64,000 nucleotides of DNA from Alphaproteobacteria bacterium. Lineage in GTDB: Bacteria; Pseudomonadota; Alphaproteobacteria; Reyranellales; Reyranellaceae. The notes under the pieces were generated by a model. It was not told the origin of the DNA, did not search any database, and was given only the letters and a program-made list of their open reading frames with translations. A program made the position numbers and the translations under genes. The stretch's first letter is position 1; the number at the start of each line of letters is the position of its first letter. Shown here piece after piece: positions 16,944-29,204 of this stretch. The stretch lies in the NCBI GenBank assembly GCA_017307275.1, contig JAFKFK010000014.1:1-64000 (forward strand), in the 5' to 3' direction.

Positions 16944-18211
16944 TTACAGGTGCAGCTTCAACCCCTGCTCAAGCGCGTGCAAGACCAAACCGGCCAGACC
17001 ACCAATCATTGCACCATTGAAACGGATGTATTGCAGATCACGCCCGACGGTCAGTTCGACGCGGCCGATCAGCATATCGATGTCCCATGCCTTCACCTGA
17101 TCGGCAATGAAACGCCCGACGCCGCTCTTCTGACTCTCCACGAAGTCCGACAGGACTTGCACCATGCCACGGTTGATTTCGGCCCGAATCGCGGGCTCAC
17201 GGGCAAGCTGGCTGCCGACGTCGACCAGCATGGCTTCGAGCTGGCGCCGCACCTGACTGTCCGGCGCCTGCGCATCCTGTTCGAGGAAACTGCGCAGGCT
17301 CTCCCACGCGCCTTCGGCAACCGCGGCGATCTCGGGGCGCGCCAGCATGTCGCGCTTCAAGCTTTCCGCACGACGCGCGAAGGACTGGGAATGGCGTAAC
17401 CGCTCGATAAAGCCTGACACAAAACTGTCGAATTCACGCCGCAGCGGATGCCCGGCATCGGCCCTCGCCTCCTGGATGAAGGCTGTCGTCGAAGCCACGA
17501 TCTTGCGCAACAGGTAGGCGTCGGCGCGGTAGAGATTGAACAGCGCCGGCAGCTCCTGCCGGATCTTCTCGCGCAGGGCCGCCAGCGTTTCTTCGTTGGC
17601 CAGTACCTTTTCGAGCGCGCCCAGCAACTCGTCGAGCAGTCTCTGGTGGCGGTTCTTCTCCGTGACGGCGCTCAACAGTCCGGCGGCCAGCGGCGCCAAC
17701 TCGATTCGCTCCAGCTCGGCCATCACACGGTTGCCGAGAAAGCCTTTCAGGCCCGATTGGTCGATCGAGGTGAGCGCCTGCGGCACCAGGCGCATAACGA
17801 AACCGGCCAGGGCGGCGCTGCGTTCGCGGTCGCTCAGCCACTCCGAGACCAGGGCTGCGAAGTCGACTTCGCGCAGCCGCGCTTCGACGGGCTCGCGCGC
17901 CAGAAAGTTGGTCTCGATGAACTCGCCCAGCGTCTCGGCAATACGGTGATGATTGCGCGGTACGATTGCGGTGTGCGGGATCGGCAGCCCGAGCGGCCGG
18001 CGAAACAGCGCCACGATGGCATACCAGTCCGCAAGGCCGCCGACCGTGGCCGCCGCCGCAAAGGCAGCAACGTAGCCCCATGCCCAATGCTGCGGCTCAT
18101 AGTGACGCGCCAGCACGAACAGGCAGGCCGTGAATACCAGCAACCCAGTCGCCGCAGCCTTGACGCGGCGAAGCTCGCGCGCCTTCTGCCGATCGCGCTC
18201 GCTAGGCTCGG

Positions 18212-18227
<16 letters not shown>
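16944..18227 (-). CDS. DUF445 family membrane protein
   Basis: 427 residues. Two N-terminal membrane segments (about 27-42 and 50-72) with FAAAATVGGLADWYAIVALF match the DUF445/YjiN family, and a C-terminal segment near 405-420 (GAMIGGLAGLVLHALE) is likely. The central part is a long helical region. The cellular role of the family is not known; YjiN-like proteins are inner membrane proteins. Its start lies 16 bases inside the end of the P450 gene, so the two are probably translationally coupled. Confidence 0.82.
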
Positions 18228-21409
<3,182 letters not shown>

Positions 21410-21525
21410 GAGTCCGTACTTCCTCCCCAGGCTCGCTCTACTGCGAGCTCTTTCGCCCAGCAACACTAGGCGGCGGCGATTCCGGCGTATAGTCGGCGGG
21501 TAAATTTTCTTTTCGGGAGGAAGCC

Positions 21526-22416
21526 TTGAAGGTCGGATATATCGGCGTCGGCAACATGGGTGGTCCCATGTGCCGCAACATCATCAAGCGCAGCAATCAT
21601 GCCGTGACCGTGTTCGACCTGAACCCGGCAGCGGTGAAAACTTGCACCGACCTCGGCGCCACAGCCGCGAAATCCGTGGCCGAGGCGACCAAGGGCGCCG
21701 ACGTCGTCATGACCTCGCTGCCCATGCCGCGGGACGTCGAGGCCGTGACCCTGGGCGACAACGGCATCTTGGCCAACATCTCGAAGGGGCAGACCTATAT
21801 TGACCTCAGCACCAACGCGCCGTCGATGGTGAAGAGGATCGGCGCCGCCATGGCCGCCAAGGGCATCGCGATGCTCGACGCACCGGTGAGCGGCGGCACG
21901 GTCGGTGCCGAAGCCGCGACCATCGCCATCATGGTGGGCGGCGACAAGAAGGTGTTCGACGACGCCCTGCCCGTCCTGCAGTCGTTCAGCGCCAACGTGA
22001 TCCACATGGGCGAGCTCGGCACCGGCACGGTCGCCAAGCTGGTGAACAACATGATGGCCTTCTGCAATGCCGCGGCCGCGGCTGAGGGCTTGATGCTGGG
22101 CGTCACCGCCGGCCTCGATCCGAACAAGCTGGTGCAGGTCATCGCCAGCTCGAGCGGCAACTCCGCCGTTTTCAAGTCCTTCTCCGAGCGCGCCCTCTCA
22201 GGCAAGTTCTCGCCGCCGTCCTTCGCGCTGAACCTCGCGCACAAGGACCTTCACCTTGCGATGGAGCTCGCCGACGAGCTCGACGTGCCGCTGCCTCAGG
22301 GTTCGGCAACGCACAACCTGCAGCGCATGGCCCGCAAGATGGGCCTCGGCGACAACGACAGCTCGACGATCCTGCAGGTCTACGAGACCGTGCTAAAGAA
22401 AACCGTAAAGCCCTAA
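21526..22416 (+). CDS. NAD(P)-dependent 3-hydroxyisobutyrate dehydrogenase-like oxidoreductase
   Basis: 296 residues from a TTG start with GGGAGGAAG upstream. The Rossmann motif is GVGNMGGPM at 7-15; the substrate block DAPVSGGTVGAE lies near 121 and the catalytic lysine is in GTVAKLVNNMM. The family oxidises short beta-hydroxy acids such as 3-hydroxyisobutyrate, tartronate semialdehyde (reverse) or related compounds. Divergent from the P450 gene, with 116 bp between them. Confidence 0.88.
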   Translation: MKVGYIGVGNMGGPMCRNIIKRSNHAVTVFDLNPAAVKTCTDLGATAAKSVAEATKGADVVMTSLPMPRDVEAVTLGDNGILANISKGQTYIDLSTNAPSMVKRIGAAMAAKGIAMLDAPVSGGTVGAEAATIAIMVGGDKKVFDDALPVLQSFSANVIHMGELGTGTVAKLVNNMMAFCNAAAAAEGLMLGVTAGLDPNKLVQVIASSSGNSAVFKSFSERALSGKFSPPSFALNLAHKDLHLAMELADELDVPLPQGSATHNLQRMARKMGLGDNDSSTILQVYETVLKKTVKP

Positions 22417-22429
22417 CCGGCGCGAAGCC

Positions 22430-23026
22430 CTAGCTCAGATGCGCGGCAATCAATCGGGCGACCTGGTCGGCATGAGTGCGGGCCAGGTCGTGATTGCCGC
22501 CCGCCACGATCTCGAGCGCCGCCTTCGGCAGACGCTGCGCCAGATGCCGGCCGACGGCGACGGGGCTGATCGGATCGACATCGCCCCAGATCAACAAAGT
22601 CGGCGCCGCGATCTTCTCGACCAGCTCCGGCGGTACCGACCGTTCCGCCGTGACCCAGGCAGCGGCATTGGGATAGGACTTGCGATAGTCAGCACGCCAG
22701 TCGCCGGCGCCGAAGCCTTGCATGTCGACACCACCTGATGTCGTGCAGAGCACCAGCCGCCGGACCTTTTCCGGTTGTTCGATCGCCAGGCGCGCGGCAA
22801 TGACGCCGCCCATGGACTGGGCCACCAGATCGACCGGTGCGTGCATCCTCGCCGCCACCAGTCGCTTCAGATCGTCGTAGCCCCGGATCGACGGATCGGG
22901 CGGCTGATCGCCGAGACCCGGCCAACCGAAATATTCCTTCGGCCAGTCGGCAGGCAGCCGCTCGCCCACAGGTTTCCAGAAATCGGGCGATGCTCCTGTG
23001 CCCGGCAGAAACAGGATCGGGGTCAT
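22430..23026 (-). CDS. Alpha/beta hydrolase
   Basis: 198 residues from ATG 23026, only 2 bases after the stop of the upstream GST gene; a longer frame inside the GST is not supported. Blocks: ILFLPGTGASPDFW oxyanion loop, nucleophile Ser71 in AQSMGG (the first elbow glycine is Ala), Asp in IWGDVDP and His in GGNHDLA. This compact size suggests a small esterase or MenH-like enzyme. Function is unknown. Confidence 0.78.
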   Translation of the reverse strand: MTPILFLPGTGASPDFWKPVGERLPADWPKEYFGWPGLGDQPPDPSIRGYDDLKRLVAARMHAPVDLVAQSMGGVIAARLAIEQPEKVRRLVLCTTSGGVDMQGFGAGDWRADYRKSYPNAAAWVTAERSVPPELVEKIAAPTLLIWGDVDPISPVAVGRHLAQRLPKAALEIVAGGNHDLARTHADQVARLIAAHLS

Positions 23027-23028
23027 CG

Positions 23029-23706
23029 TCAGGCGCTCAGCTTGGCCAGAAAGGGCGGCAGCGTGCGCCCCTGCGAGAGCAGGTAGCGGCCCATGGCGCC
23101 GGCGACCTGACCCACGGCAGGGCGTGCACTCATGCGATCGCGCCAGGCGTGCAGCTTCGGATGCGCGTCGGTCATGGGCGCCCCCATGCGGGCGCCGAAG
23201 AGCTGTGCCATGTAGAAAGCGATGTCGGCATAGGAATAGCTGCCGGCCAGCCATTCCTGCTCGCCGAGGGTGTGCTCGATCTCGTCATAGAACTTCGCCG
23301 CTCCATCGCGCGCCACGACGGCGGCCAGATCCTCCGGCGTCCCCTGCAGTCCCATCAGCCGAATGATGTGCGGGAAGTAGACTTCGTCCGATTTGTGTTC
23401 GAGCAGCCGCGCCCGGGCACGGGCCTTGGGTTCGGCGGGCCAGAGCGGCGGCTCCGGATTCACGGTCTCGAAATATTCAAAGATCTGCGTCGAGTCGAAG
23501 ATCTCCAGATCGCCGCCCGGACCCTCATCGATCAGCACCGGCACCTGGCGCTTGGGATTGATGCGCAACACCTCAGGATGCTTGGGCTCGTAAAGCCTCT
23601 TCATCTCGAACGGCACCATGATCAGCTCGACGTCGAGCTTTTTCTCACGGGCTGCAATCTCGGCCTTTGCGCCGAACATGCTGAGTGGTCCGGAATAGAG
23701 CTTCAT
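23029..23706 (-). CDS. Glutathione S-transferase family protein
   Basis: 225 residues from ATG 23706. The N-terminal thioredoxin-like part has MKLYSGPLSMFGAKAEIAAR, the cis-proline in RQVPVLIDEG, and the SNAIL/TRAIL-like DSTQIFEYFE that binds the glutathione gamma-Glu. The C-terminal helical domain has LAGSYSYADIAFYMAQLF with the conserved Asp. A serine or cysteine near residue 9 could be catalytic. The gene precedes a hydrolase by 2 bases. Confidence 0.85.
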   Translation of the reverse strand: MKLYSGPLSMFGAKAEIAAREKKLDVELIMVPFEMKRLYEPKHPEVLRINPKRQVPVLIDEGPGGDLEIFDSTQIFEYFETVNPEPPLWPAEPKARARARLLEHKSDEVYFPHIIRLMGLQGTPEDLAAVVARDGAAKFYDEIEHTLGEQEWLAGSYSYADIAFYMAQLFGARMGAPMTDAHPKLHAWRDRMSARPAVGQVAGAMGRYLLSQGRTLPPFLAKLSA

Positions 23707-23763
23707 GTCCGAAAGGCTAACATGGCCTTGCCCCGCGTCGCGCACGACCTAAGCTAGGCCGCA

Positions 23764-24900
23764 ATGGCAAGGCTTCTCATGCTTGCGCTGGCATTGCTTG
23801 CATTCGCTGCGCCCTTGGAGGCGCAGGAAGCAAAGAACTGCGGCGCGCCTATCAACATCGACGATGGCTGGACGCTGGCAACGCCGGGCGACGTCGGGAT
23901 GGATGCCGAGCGCCTTTGCAGCCTCGACAAGCTCATTGCCCACTGGCCTGATGCGAACATCCATGCCGTCGTTATCGTTCGCCACGGCAAGCTCGTGATG
24001 GAGCGCTATTTCTCCGGCACGGATCAACGCTGGGGCATGCCGCTTGGCAAGGTCGACTACGCCGCCGACGTGAAGCACGACCTGCGGTCGATCTCGAAGA
24101 GCGCCACCTCGCTACTGGTCGGCATCGCGCTGGGCGAGGGCAAGTTCCCCGCCCTCGACTCGCCGGTGTTCGAGGCGTTTCCGGAGTTCGCCGACCTTCG
24201 CACGCCCGAGAAGATGAAGATCACGTTTCTTCATCTGCTCACCATGTCCTCAGGACTGAAGTGGGACGAGACCACGCCCTACAGCAATCCGGCGAACAGT
24301 GAGCGCCAGCTCATCGCTTCCGTCGATCCTGTCCGCTACGTGCTGGAGCAGCCGCTCGTGGCACCTCCAGGCACGGTCTACAACTACAGTGGCGGCGACA
24401 CGACGCTGCTCGCGATGGCGCTCGAGAAGACAACGGGCCGCCGTCTCGACGACTATGCGCGCGAGAAGCTGTTCGGCCCGCTGGGCATCGTGGACTTCGA
24501 ATGGATCGAGATGCCGCTCAACCGCAAACTGGCCGCCGCTTCAGGCTTGCGGCTTCGGGCCCGGGACAGCGCCAAACTTGGCCAACTCCTGCTGACCGAC
24601 GGACAGTGGAACGGCAAGCAGGTCTTGCCCAAAGGATGGGCGGCGGAGTCGGTCAAGCCATCGATCAATGGCGAGGGGCTCTACTTCTACGGTTATCAAT
24701 GGTGGCTGGGACGCACCCTGCTTCGTGGCCGCGACCTCGAATGGTCGGCCGGCTTCGGCTATGGCGGCCAGCGGCTCTACGCACAACCCGACCTCGGCCT
24801 CGTTGTGATGATCAACGGCGGCCACTATGGCGGGCCGCTACAGGGCATCATCCCGTTCGCCATCTTCACGCGACTGATCCTGCCGGCGACGAAGGACTGA
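23764..24900 (+). CDS. Exported serine hydrolase, beta-lactamase class C/esterase family
   Basis: 378 residues. The N-terminal hydrophobic stretch LLMLALALLAFAAPLEAQ is a signal peptide, so it acts in the periplasm. The S-x-x-K catalytic motif is Ser109-Ile-Ser-Lys112; the Y-x-N-like second motif is YNYSGG with Tyr208; HLLTMSSGL and a GFGYGGQ element replace the KTG triad. Members include esterases, penicillin-binding-like peptidases and lactamases; drug resistance should not be assumed. The start lies 57 bases from the GST start on the other strand. Confidence 0.85.
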   Translation: MARLLMLALALLAFAAPLEAQEAKNCGAPINIDDGWTLATPGDVGMDAERLCSLDKLIAHWPDANIHAVVIVRHGKLVMERYFSGTDQRWGMPLGKVDYAADVKHDLRSISKSATSLLVGIALGEGKFPALDSPVFEAFPEFADLRTPEKMKITFLHLLTMSSGLKWDETTPYSNPANSERQLIASVDPVRYVLEQPLVAPPGTVYNYSGGDTTLLAMALEKTTGRRLDDYAREKLFGPLGIVDFEWIEMPLNRKLAAASGLRLRARDSAKLGQLLLTDGQWNGKQVLPKGWAAESVKPSINGEGLYFYGYQWWLGRTLLRGRDLEWSAGFGYGGQRLYAQPDLGLVVMINGGHYGGPLQGIIPFAIFTRLILPATKD

Positions 24901-24999
24901 TCGCGCAGGCCCACGGTCGTCGTCGGCCGCCACGGTAATCACACCGGGCCCCACTCTCCTGATCAGGCTCGAGGAAGAAGCCGGCGAGGTGACCATGCT

Positions 25000-25803
25000 T
25001 CAGGAAAACGGGCGCGGTCCCTCGTAGGTTCCGACGTAGCTCAGATGCGTGATCAGCCCGGTTGCCGGCCGCCACAGATGCAGTGCAATCCCCGGTGGAT
25101 CCATCGTCATCGAGAGCTTGGCGCCCGGACGCAGATCCAGCGTCCCCTGATGGGCGGTGCTTGGCGCAATCGAGGCCATGGTCCCGGCCCAGCGCACCTG
25201 GATGGGGCGGTGGACGTGGCCGCACAGCACCCGCTCGACCGTCCCATGCTGCTGGACGATCTCGGCCAGACGCTCCGCGCCTTCGTTGAGGCGCGCTGCA
25301 TCGAAGGCATCGATGCCGCAGTCGAACGGTGGGTGGTGCATGTAGAGAAGCGCAGGACGGTCGCTCTCGCCAAGCCGTGCGTCCAGCCAGTCCAACCGCT
25401 CCCGGCACAGAGCGCCGAAACCCTTGCCGGGCACCAGCGTATCGAGCGCGATGAGGCGCAGCGGCAAATCTTCGACGACATACTGGAGGAAGCCACTGCT
25501 GGGCAGATAGGCATGATCGGAAAAGACTTCGCGCAATTGATCACGCGCATCGTGATTGCCGGGGATCAGATAGAACGGCATGTGCAGCGCCGACAGCATG
25601 CGCTTTAGATTCGCGTACTCCTCGACTTTGCCGCCATCCACCAGGTCGCCCGTTATCAAGGCGATGTCTGGCCTGGGATCGAGCGCGTTGACGTGCGCCA
25701 CCGCGCGTTCGAGATAGCCTTGCGTGTCGATGCGGCCGTAGAGCTGCTCTCCCGGCTTCTTGATGTGCATGTCGGAGATTTGGGCAATCAGCATCGCATC
25801 CAT
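25000..25803 (-). CDS. Metallophosphoesterase (CpdA-like)
   Basis: 267 residues with the calcineurin-like set: ISDMHI (Asp11, His13), ITGDLVDGG, PGNHDA, YMHHPP and CGHVHR. This order is that of class III cyclic nucleotide phosphodiesterases such as CpdA, which use two metal ions; other phosphodiester substrates are possible. It is the last gene of a minus-strand run ridA-MFS-nadE, 17 bases after nadE. ATG 25794 (third Met) is an alternative start. Confidence 0.85.
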   Translation of the reverse strand: MDAMLIAQISDMHIKKPGEQLYGRIDTQGYLERAVAHVNALDPRPDIALITGDLVDGGKVEEYANLKRMLSALHMPFYLIPGNHDARDQLREVFSDHAYLPSSGFLQYVVEDLPLRLIALDTLVPGKGFGALCRERLDWLDARLGESDRPALLYMHHPPFDCGIDAFDAARLNEGAERLAEIVQQHGTVERVLCGHVHRPIQVRWAGTMASIAPSTAHQGTLDLRPGAKLSMTMDPPGIALHLWRPATGLITHLSYVGTYEGPRPFS

Positions 25804-25820
25804 CCATTCTGTCTTTCTTG

Positions 25821-27476
25821 TCAGCCGCGAAACCCGTTCACGATCGGATAGCGCCGTTCGCGGCTGATGTTACGTGAGGTGATCTTGACTCCGGGAGGCG
25901 CCTGGCGCCGCTTGTATTCCGCCCCTTCGAGCAGCCGCCAGACACGATCCACGACCGCCGGATCGTGGCCCTCCTTCGCGAGATCGGCCGTGCTGAGATC
26001 GCGTTCGATCAGACCTTTGAGCACCGCATCGAGGACGGGATAAGGCGGCAGCGAATCGGAGTCCTGCTGGTCGGGCCGCAACTCGGCCGAGGGCGGCTTG
26101 TCGATGATGCGCGTCGAGATTACCGCGCCAGCCTTGCCCAGAGCGCCTTGAGGCAGGTGCTTGTTACGCCAACGGCAGAGCTCGAAGACCGTCGTCTTGT
26201 AGACGTCCTTCAGCACGTTGAAGCCACCGCACATGTCGCCGTAGAGCGTGGCGTAACCCACGGCCATCTCCGACTTGTTGCCGGTGGTGACGACCATGCC
26301 GCCGAGCTTGTTGGACACGGCCATCAAGGTGACGCCGCGGGCACGGCTCTGGATGTTCTCTTCGGTGACATCCTCGGCGCGGTTGCCGAACAGCGGCGTC
26401 AGCATGCCGCGAAACGCCTCCATGGCTGGGCCGATATCGACGATGTCATAGCGCACGCCAATTGCCCGCGCACAGGCTTCGGCATCCTCCAGGGACTCCC
26501 GGCTGGTGTAGGGCGACGGCATCATGATCGCGTGTACGCGCTCGGGGCCCAAGGCGTCGGCCGCTACTGCCGCGGTGATCGCCGAATCGACACCACCTGA
26601 GAGGCCGATCACCACCGACGGGAAGCCGGCCTTGTTCACATAGTCGCGCAGGCCCAGCACCATCGCGCGATAGATCGATTCGATGTCGCTCATCTCCGGC
26701 TCGATCGGTCCGGGCTGACACTCCCAACCACTGCCGTTACGGCGGAACTCGATCGTGGCCACCTGTTCGGCGAAAGATGCCAGCTTGACCTTCAAGGCAC
26801 GGTCGGCCCCCAAGGCGAACGAGCCGCCATCGAAGATCAGCTCGTCCTGGCCGCCGACCTGATTGAGGTAGACGAAAGGCAGACCGCTCTCGACCACACG
26901 CTTGACGCCGAGCTGCACGCGCACGTCGGTCTTGCCGACCTCGTAGGGCGAACCGTTGGGCACCAAAATGATCTCGCCCCCGGTCTCGGCGATGCATTCC
27001 ACGACATCGGGCGTCCACATGTCTTCGCAGATCGGCACCCCGATGCGCACACCGTTGAAGACCAACGGCCCCGGCATCGGCCCCGGCGCGAACACGCGCT
27101 TGTCGTCAAATACGCCATAGTTCGGCAGATCGACCTTGAAGCGCTTGCCGATGATCTCGCCCTTGTCGAGCGCGATGATGGCATTGTGCAGCTTGTCGCC
27201 TTCGCGCCAGGGCGTGGTGACGAACAACGCCGGACCACCGTCTTTCGTGTCGGCCCGCAGGGCTTCGACCGCCTCGTGGCAGGCTTTCTGGAAGGCAGGC
27301 TTCAGCACCAGGTCTTCGGCGGGATAGCCCGACAACACCGTCTCCGGACAGAGCACCAGTTCTGCGCCCTGCGAGGCGGCTTCTGCCCGCGCCGCCCGCA
27401 CCTTGGCGAGATTGCCCGTGACATCTCCGACCTTGGGATTGAGCTGCGCCAGACCGACCTTGAGGGAGTTCGTCAT
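25821..27476 (-). CDS. nadE: NAD+ synthase, glutamine-hydrolysing
   Basis: 551 residues from ATG 27476. The N-terminal nitrilase-like glutaminase has Glu45 (LVLCPETVLSG), a lysine in GKRFKVDLPNYG and Cys150 (IGVPICEDMW). The C-terminal synthetase domain has the ATP P-loop SGGVDSA at 293-299. It makes NAD+ from deamido-NAD+ with glutamine as nitrogen donor and is normally essential. The start lacks a strong ribosome site; a longer in-frame start is not supported. Confidence 0.95.
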   Translation of the reverse strand: MTNSLKVGLAQLNPKVGDVTGNLAKVRAARAEAASQGAELVLCPETVLSGYPAEDLVLKPAFQKACHEAVEALRADTKDGGPALFVTTPWREGDKLHNAIIALDKGEIIGKRFKVDLPNYGVFDDKRVFAPGPMPGPLVFNGVRIGVPICEDMWTPDVVECIAETGGEIILVPNGSPYEVGKTDVRVQLGVKRVVESGLPFVYLNQVGGQDELIFDGGSFALGADRALKVKLASFAEQVATIEFRRNGSGWECQPGPIEPEMSDIESIYRAMVLGLRDYVNKAGFPSVVIGLSGGVDSAITAAVAADALGPERVHAIMMPSPYTSRESLEDAEACARAIGVRYDIVDIGPAMEAFRGMLTPLFGNRAEDVTEENIQSRARGVTLMAVSNKLGGMVVTTGNKSEMAVGYATLYGDMCGGFNVLKDVYKTTVFELCRWRNKHLPQGALGKAGAVISTRIIDKPPSAELRPDQQDSDSLPPYPVLDAVLKGLIERDLSTADLAKEGHDPAVVDRVWRLLEGAEYKRRQAPPGVKITSRNISRERRYPIVNGFRG

Positions 27477-27510
27477 GGGGCAACCATAGCGCGGGATTTC
27501 ATTGGGGCGC

Positions 27511-28734
27511 TCACCTCTCCGACCTCGCCGGCACAAGCGCGTAAGTCGCTACGGCGGCGAGGACCGAAGCCAAGGCGGCAATGGCAAACGCCAGGGAGGG
27601 GGAATACACGACGACAATGCCACCGATGGCCGAGCCCAGCGGCAAGCCGGACATGTTGAAGCTCATCGAAACGGCAAGCACGCGGCCCAGCCATCCCGGA
27701 TCGGTACGCCGTTGCCGGAGCGAAAGCACGCCGACATCGACAGGACCTTCCACGAAGCCCACCAGAACAAGACCAATCGCCAGACCGACGAGGCCGAAAC
27801 TGGCGCTCACGGGAAAGATGGCGACTGCCGTGGCGAGCGCTCCAAACGCGATGAACTGCCGCTCGCGACCGACCGTACGAAGGTGCCCGGCGAACAGCGC
27901 ACCGAGCCCGCCGGCGAGGCCGGCCGCGGCCCACAGGCCACCCACCACCGCGTCCGCCCGGGCGCCCGTTCCCAGTTCCTTCATCACCACCACGGGTACG
28001 GTGACCACGAGAATGCCCCAGCTCACCTGGAACAGGGCATAGGAAATGGCGAGGCCGCGGAGAGACGTATGCCGCAGGAAGTAGAGCACGCCCGCCACAG
28101 CATCGCCGATCAACGGCCCCGTCGATGCGGCATGGCCGCTCGATGTCCGACGGATGAGAGGCACGAGACTGGCGGCCGCCGCCGCGTAGAGAAGCACGAT
28201 CGCCAGCAAGGTCGTCTGCGACCCGGCAAAGCCAAACAACACCCCCGCAACGGCGGGGCCGGCGACATTGATAAGAGCGTAGCTGCTGGTATCCAGCGCG
28301 TTGGCCAGGTCCAGAGCGTCTTTCGGCACAAGACGCGGGATCAGGACGCGAATGCCGGCGGTGCCGAGCGGGCTCGTAAGAGAGTAGAGCGTCACCAGCG
28401 TCAGCAAGAGTGGCTCGGTGACCGAGCCCGCGACGTCGGCAAGACCAAGCGCCAGGAGCAACAGGGCGCTCGCGGCCATGTCGATGACGATCGCCTTCGC
28501 CGCGCCGAGACGATCGAGCAGCGCCCCGGCCAGCGGGCTGATCAGCAATCCCGGCGCCATCGAGGCGAACGCCACCCATCCCGCAAGAGCAGGAGAGCCG
28601 AAGCGCTCCAGCACGTAGAGGACGATGGCCAGCGAGAAGATGCGACCGGCGAGGCGCGACAGGCACGCCGCCAGAAACAGCTCGGGCATGCCGCCCAGGC
28701 GCAACAGTCGCCGATAGGATAGAGGCTCGGTCAA
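27511..28734 (-). CDS. MFS transporter
   Basis: 407 residues with about 12 hydrophobic segments and the inter-TM2-3 loop LAGALLDRLGAAKAI, which carries the partial G-x-L-x-D-R-x-G motif. LLRLGGMPELFLAACLSRLA at the start resembles the MFS_3-like drug exporter group. Substrate unknown. It lies 34 bases upstream of nadE and 28 bases downstream of ridA, so probably in one operon. Confidence 0.82.
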   Translation of the reverse strand: MTEPLSYRRLLRLGGMPELFLAACLSRLAGRIFSLAIVLYVLERFGSPALAGWVAFASMAPGLLISPLAGALLDRLGAAKAIVIDMAASALLLLALGLADVAGSVTEPLLLTLVTLYSLTSPLGTAGIRVLIPRLVPKDALDLANALDTSSYALINVAGPAVAGVLFGFAGSQTTLLAIVLLYAAAAASLVPLIRRTSSGHAASTGPLIGDAVAGVLYFLRHTSLRGLAISYALFQVSWGILVVTVPVVVMKELGTGARADAVVGGLWAAAGLAGGLGALFAGHLRTVGRERQFIAFGALATAVAIFPVSASFGLVGLAIGLVLVGFVEGPVDVGVLSLRQRRTDPGWLGRVLAVSMSFNMSGLPLGSAIGGIVVVYSPSLAFAIAALASVLAAVATYALVPARSER

Positions 28735-28762
28735 CGCGCTACGCCCGAACGGAAAGGTCGAT

Positions 28763-29146
28763 CTACTTCGCCGCGACGACCTCGATCTCGACCATCATGC
28801 CGGGATCGGCGAGACCGGAGACGATCACCAAGGTCGACGCCGGATAGGGCTCGCCGATGAAGCGGCCGCGAACTTCGCGATAGGCCGTCATGTAGCGGGC
28901 GTCGGTGAGGAAGCCCGTGATCTTGACGATGTCCTTGTAGCCCATGCCGGCGCTCTTCAGGACCTGACCTATGTTCTTCCAGGTCAGCTCGACCTGCTTC
29001 TCGATGCCTGCGCCGAGCTTGCCCTTGGAATCGACGCCGACCTGGCCCGAGACATAGAGCAGGCGCGCGTTCGGGGCGACTTCGGCGCCCAGGCTGTATT
29101 TGCCCGCCAGTGCGACGGACTTGGGATTGTGGAACTTGATGGCCAT
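28763..29146 (-). CDS. RidA family protein
   Basis: 127 residues from ATG 29146, which has GGGGGAGGG 6 bases upstream; an alternate Met five codons earlier lies on that ribosome site. The pattern [37 protein letters not shown] and [23 protein letters not shown] follows the RidA/YjgF fold. Canonical RidA has a catalytic Arg in the IEAVA-preceding PARS motif; here it is PAST, so classic enamine deaminase activity is doubtful. Other subfamily roles are likely. Confidence 0.85.
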   Translation of the reverse strand: MAIKFHNPKSVALAGKYSLGAEVAPNARLLYVSGQVGVDSKGKLGAGIEKQVELTWKNIGQVLKSAGMGYKDIVKITGFLTDARYMTAYREVRGRFIGEPYPASTLVIVSGLADPGMMVEIEVVAAK

Positions 29147-29204
29147 TGGGCCCTCCCCCATTTATAGGTTCGCGAAGGAGGCGCACGGTTTCAGGTCGGA
29201 TGGG

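Noticed and set aside
21410-21466. GTG start extending the P450 by 19 residues
   Set aside because: BM3-type proteins begin near the ATG at 21409, and GGGGAGGAAG lies just upstream of it. The extension contains a GCTCGC/GCGAGC hairpin in the leader.
23764-24900. Calling the exported serine hydrolase a beta-lactamase resistance gene
   Set aside because: The S-x-x-K motif is present, but the Y-x-N and KTG motifs are atypical, which fits an esterase or peptidase at least as well.
24901-24999. Possible gene remnant between the serine hydrolase and the metallophosphoesterase
   Set aside because: The 99 bases give no convincing homology in any frame and no clear hairpin. It is treated as ordinary convergent spacer.
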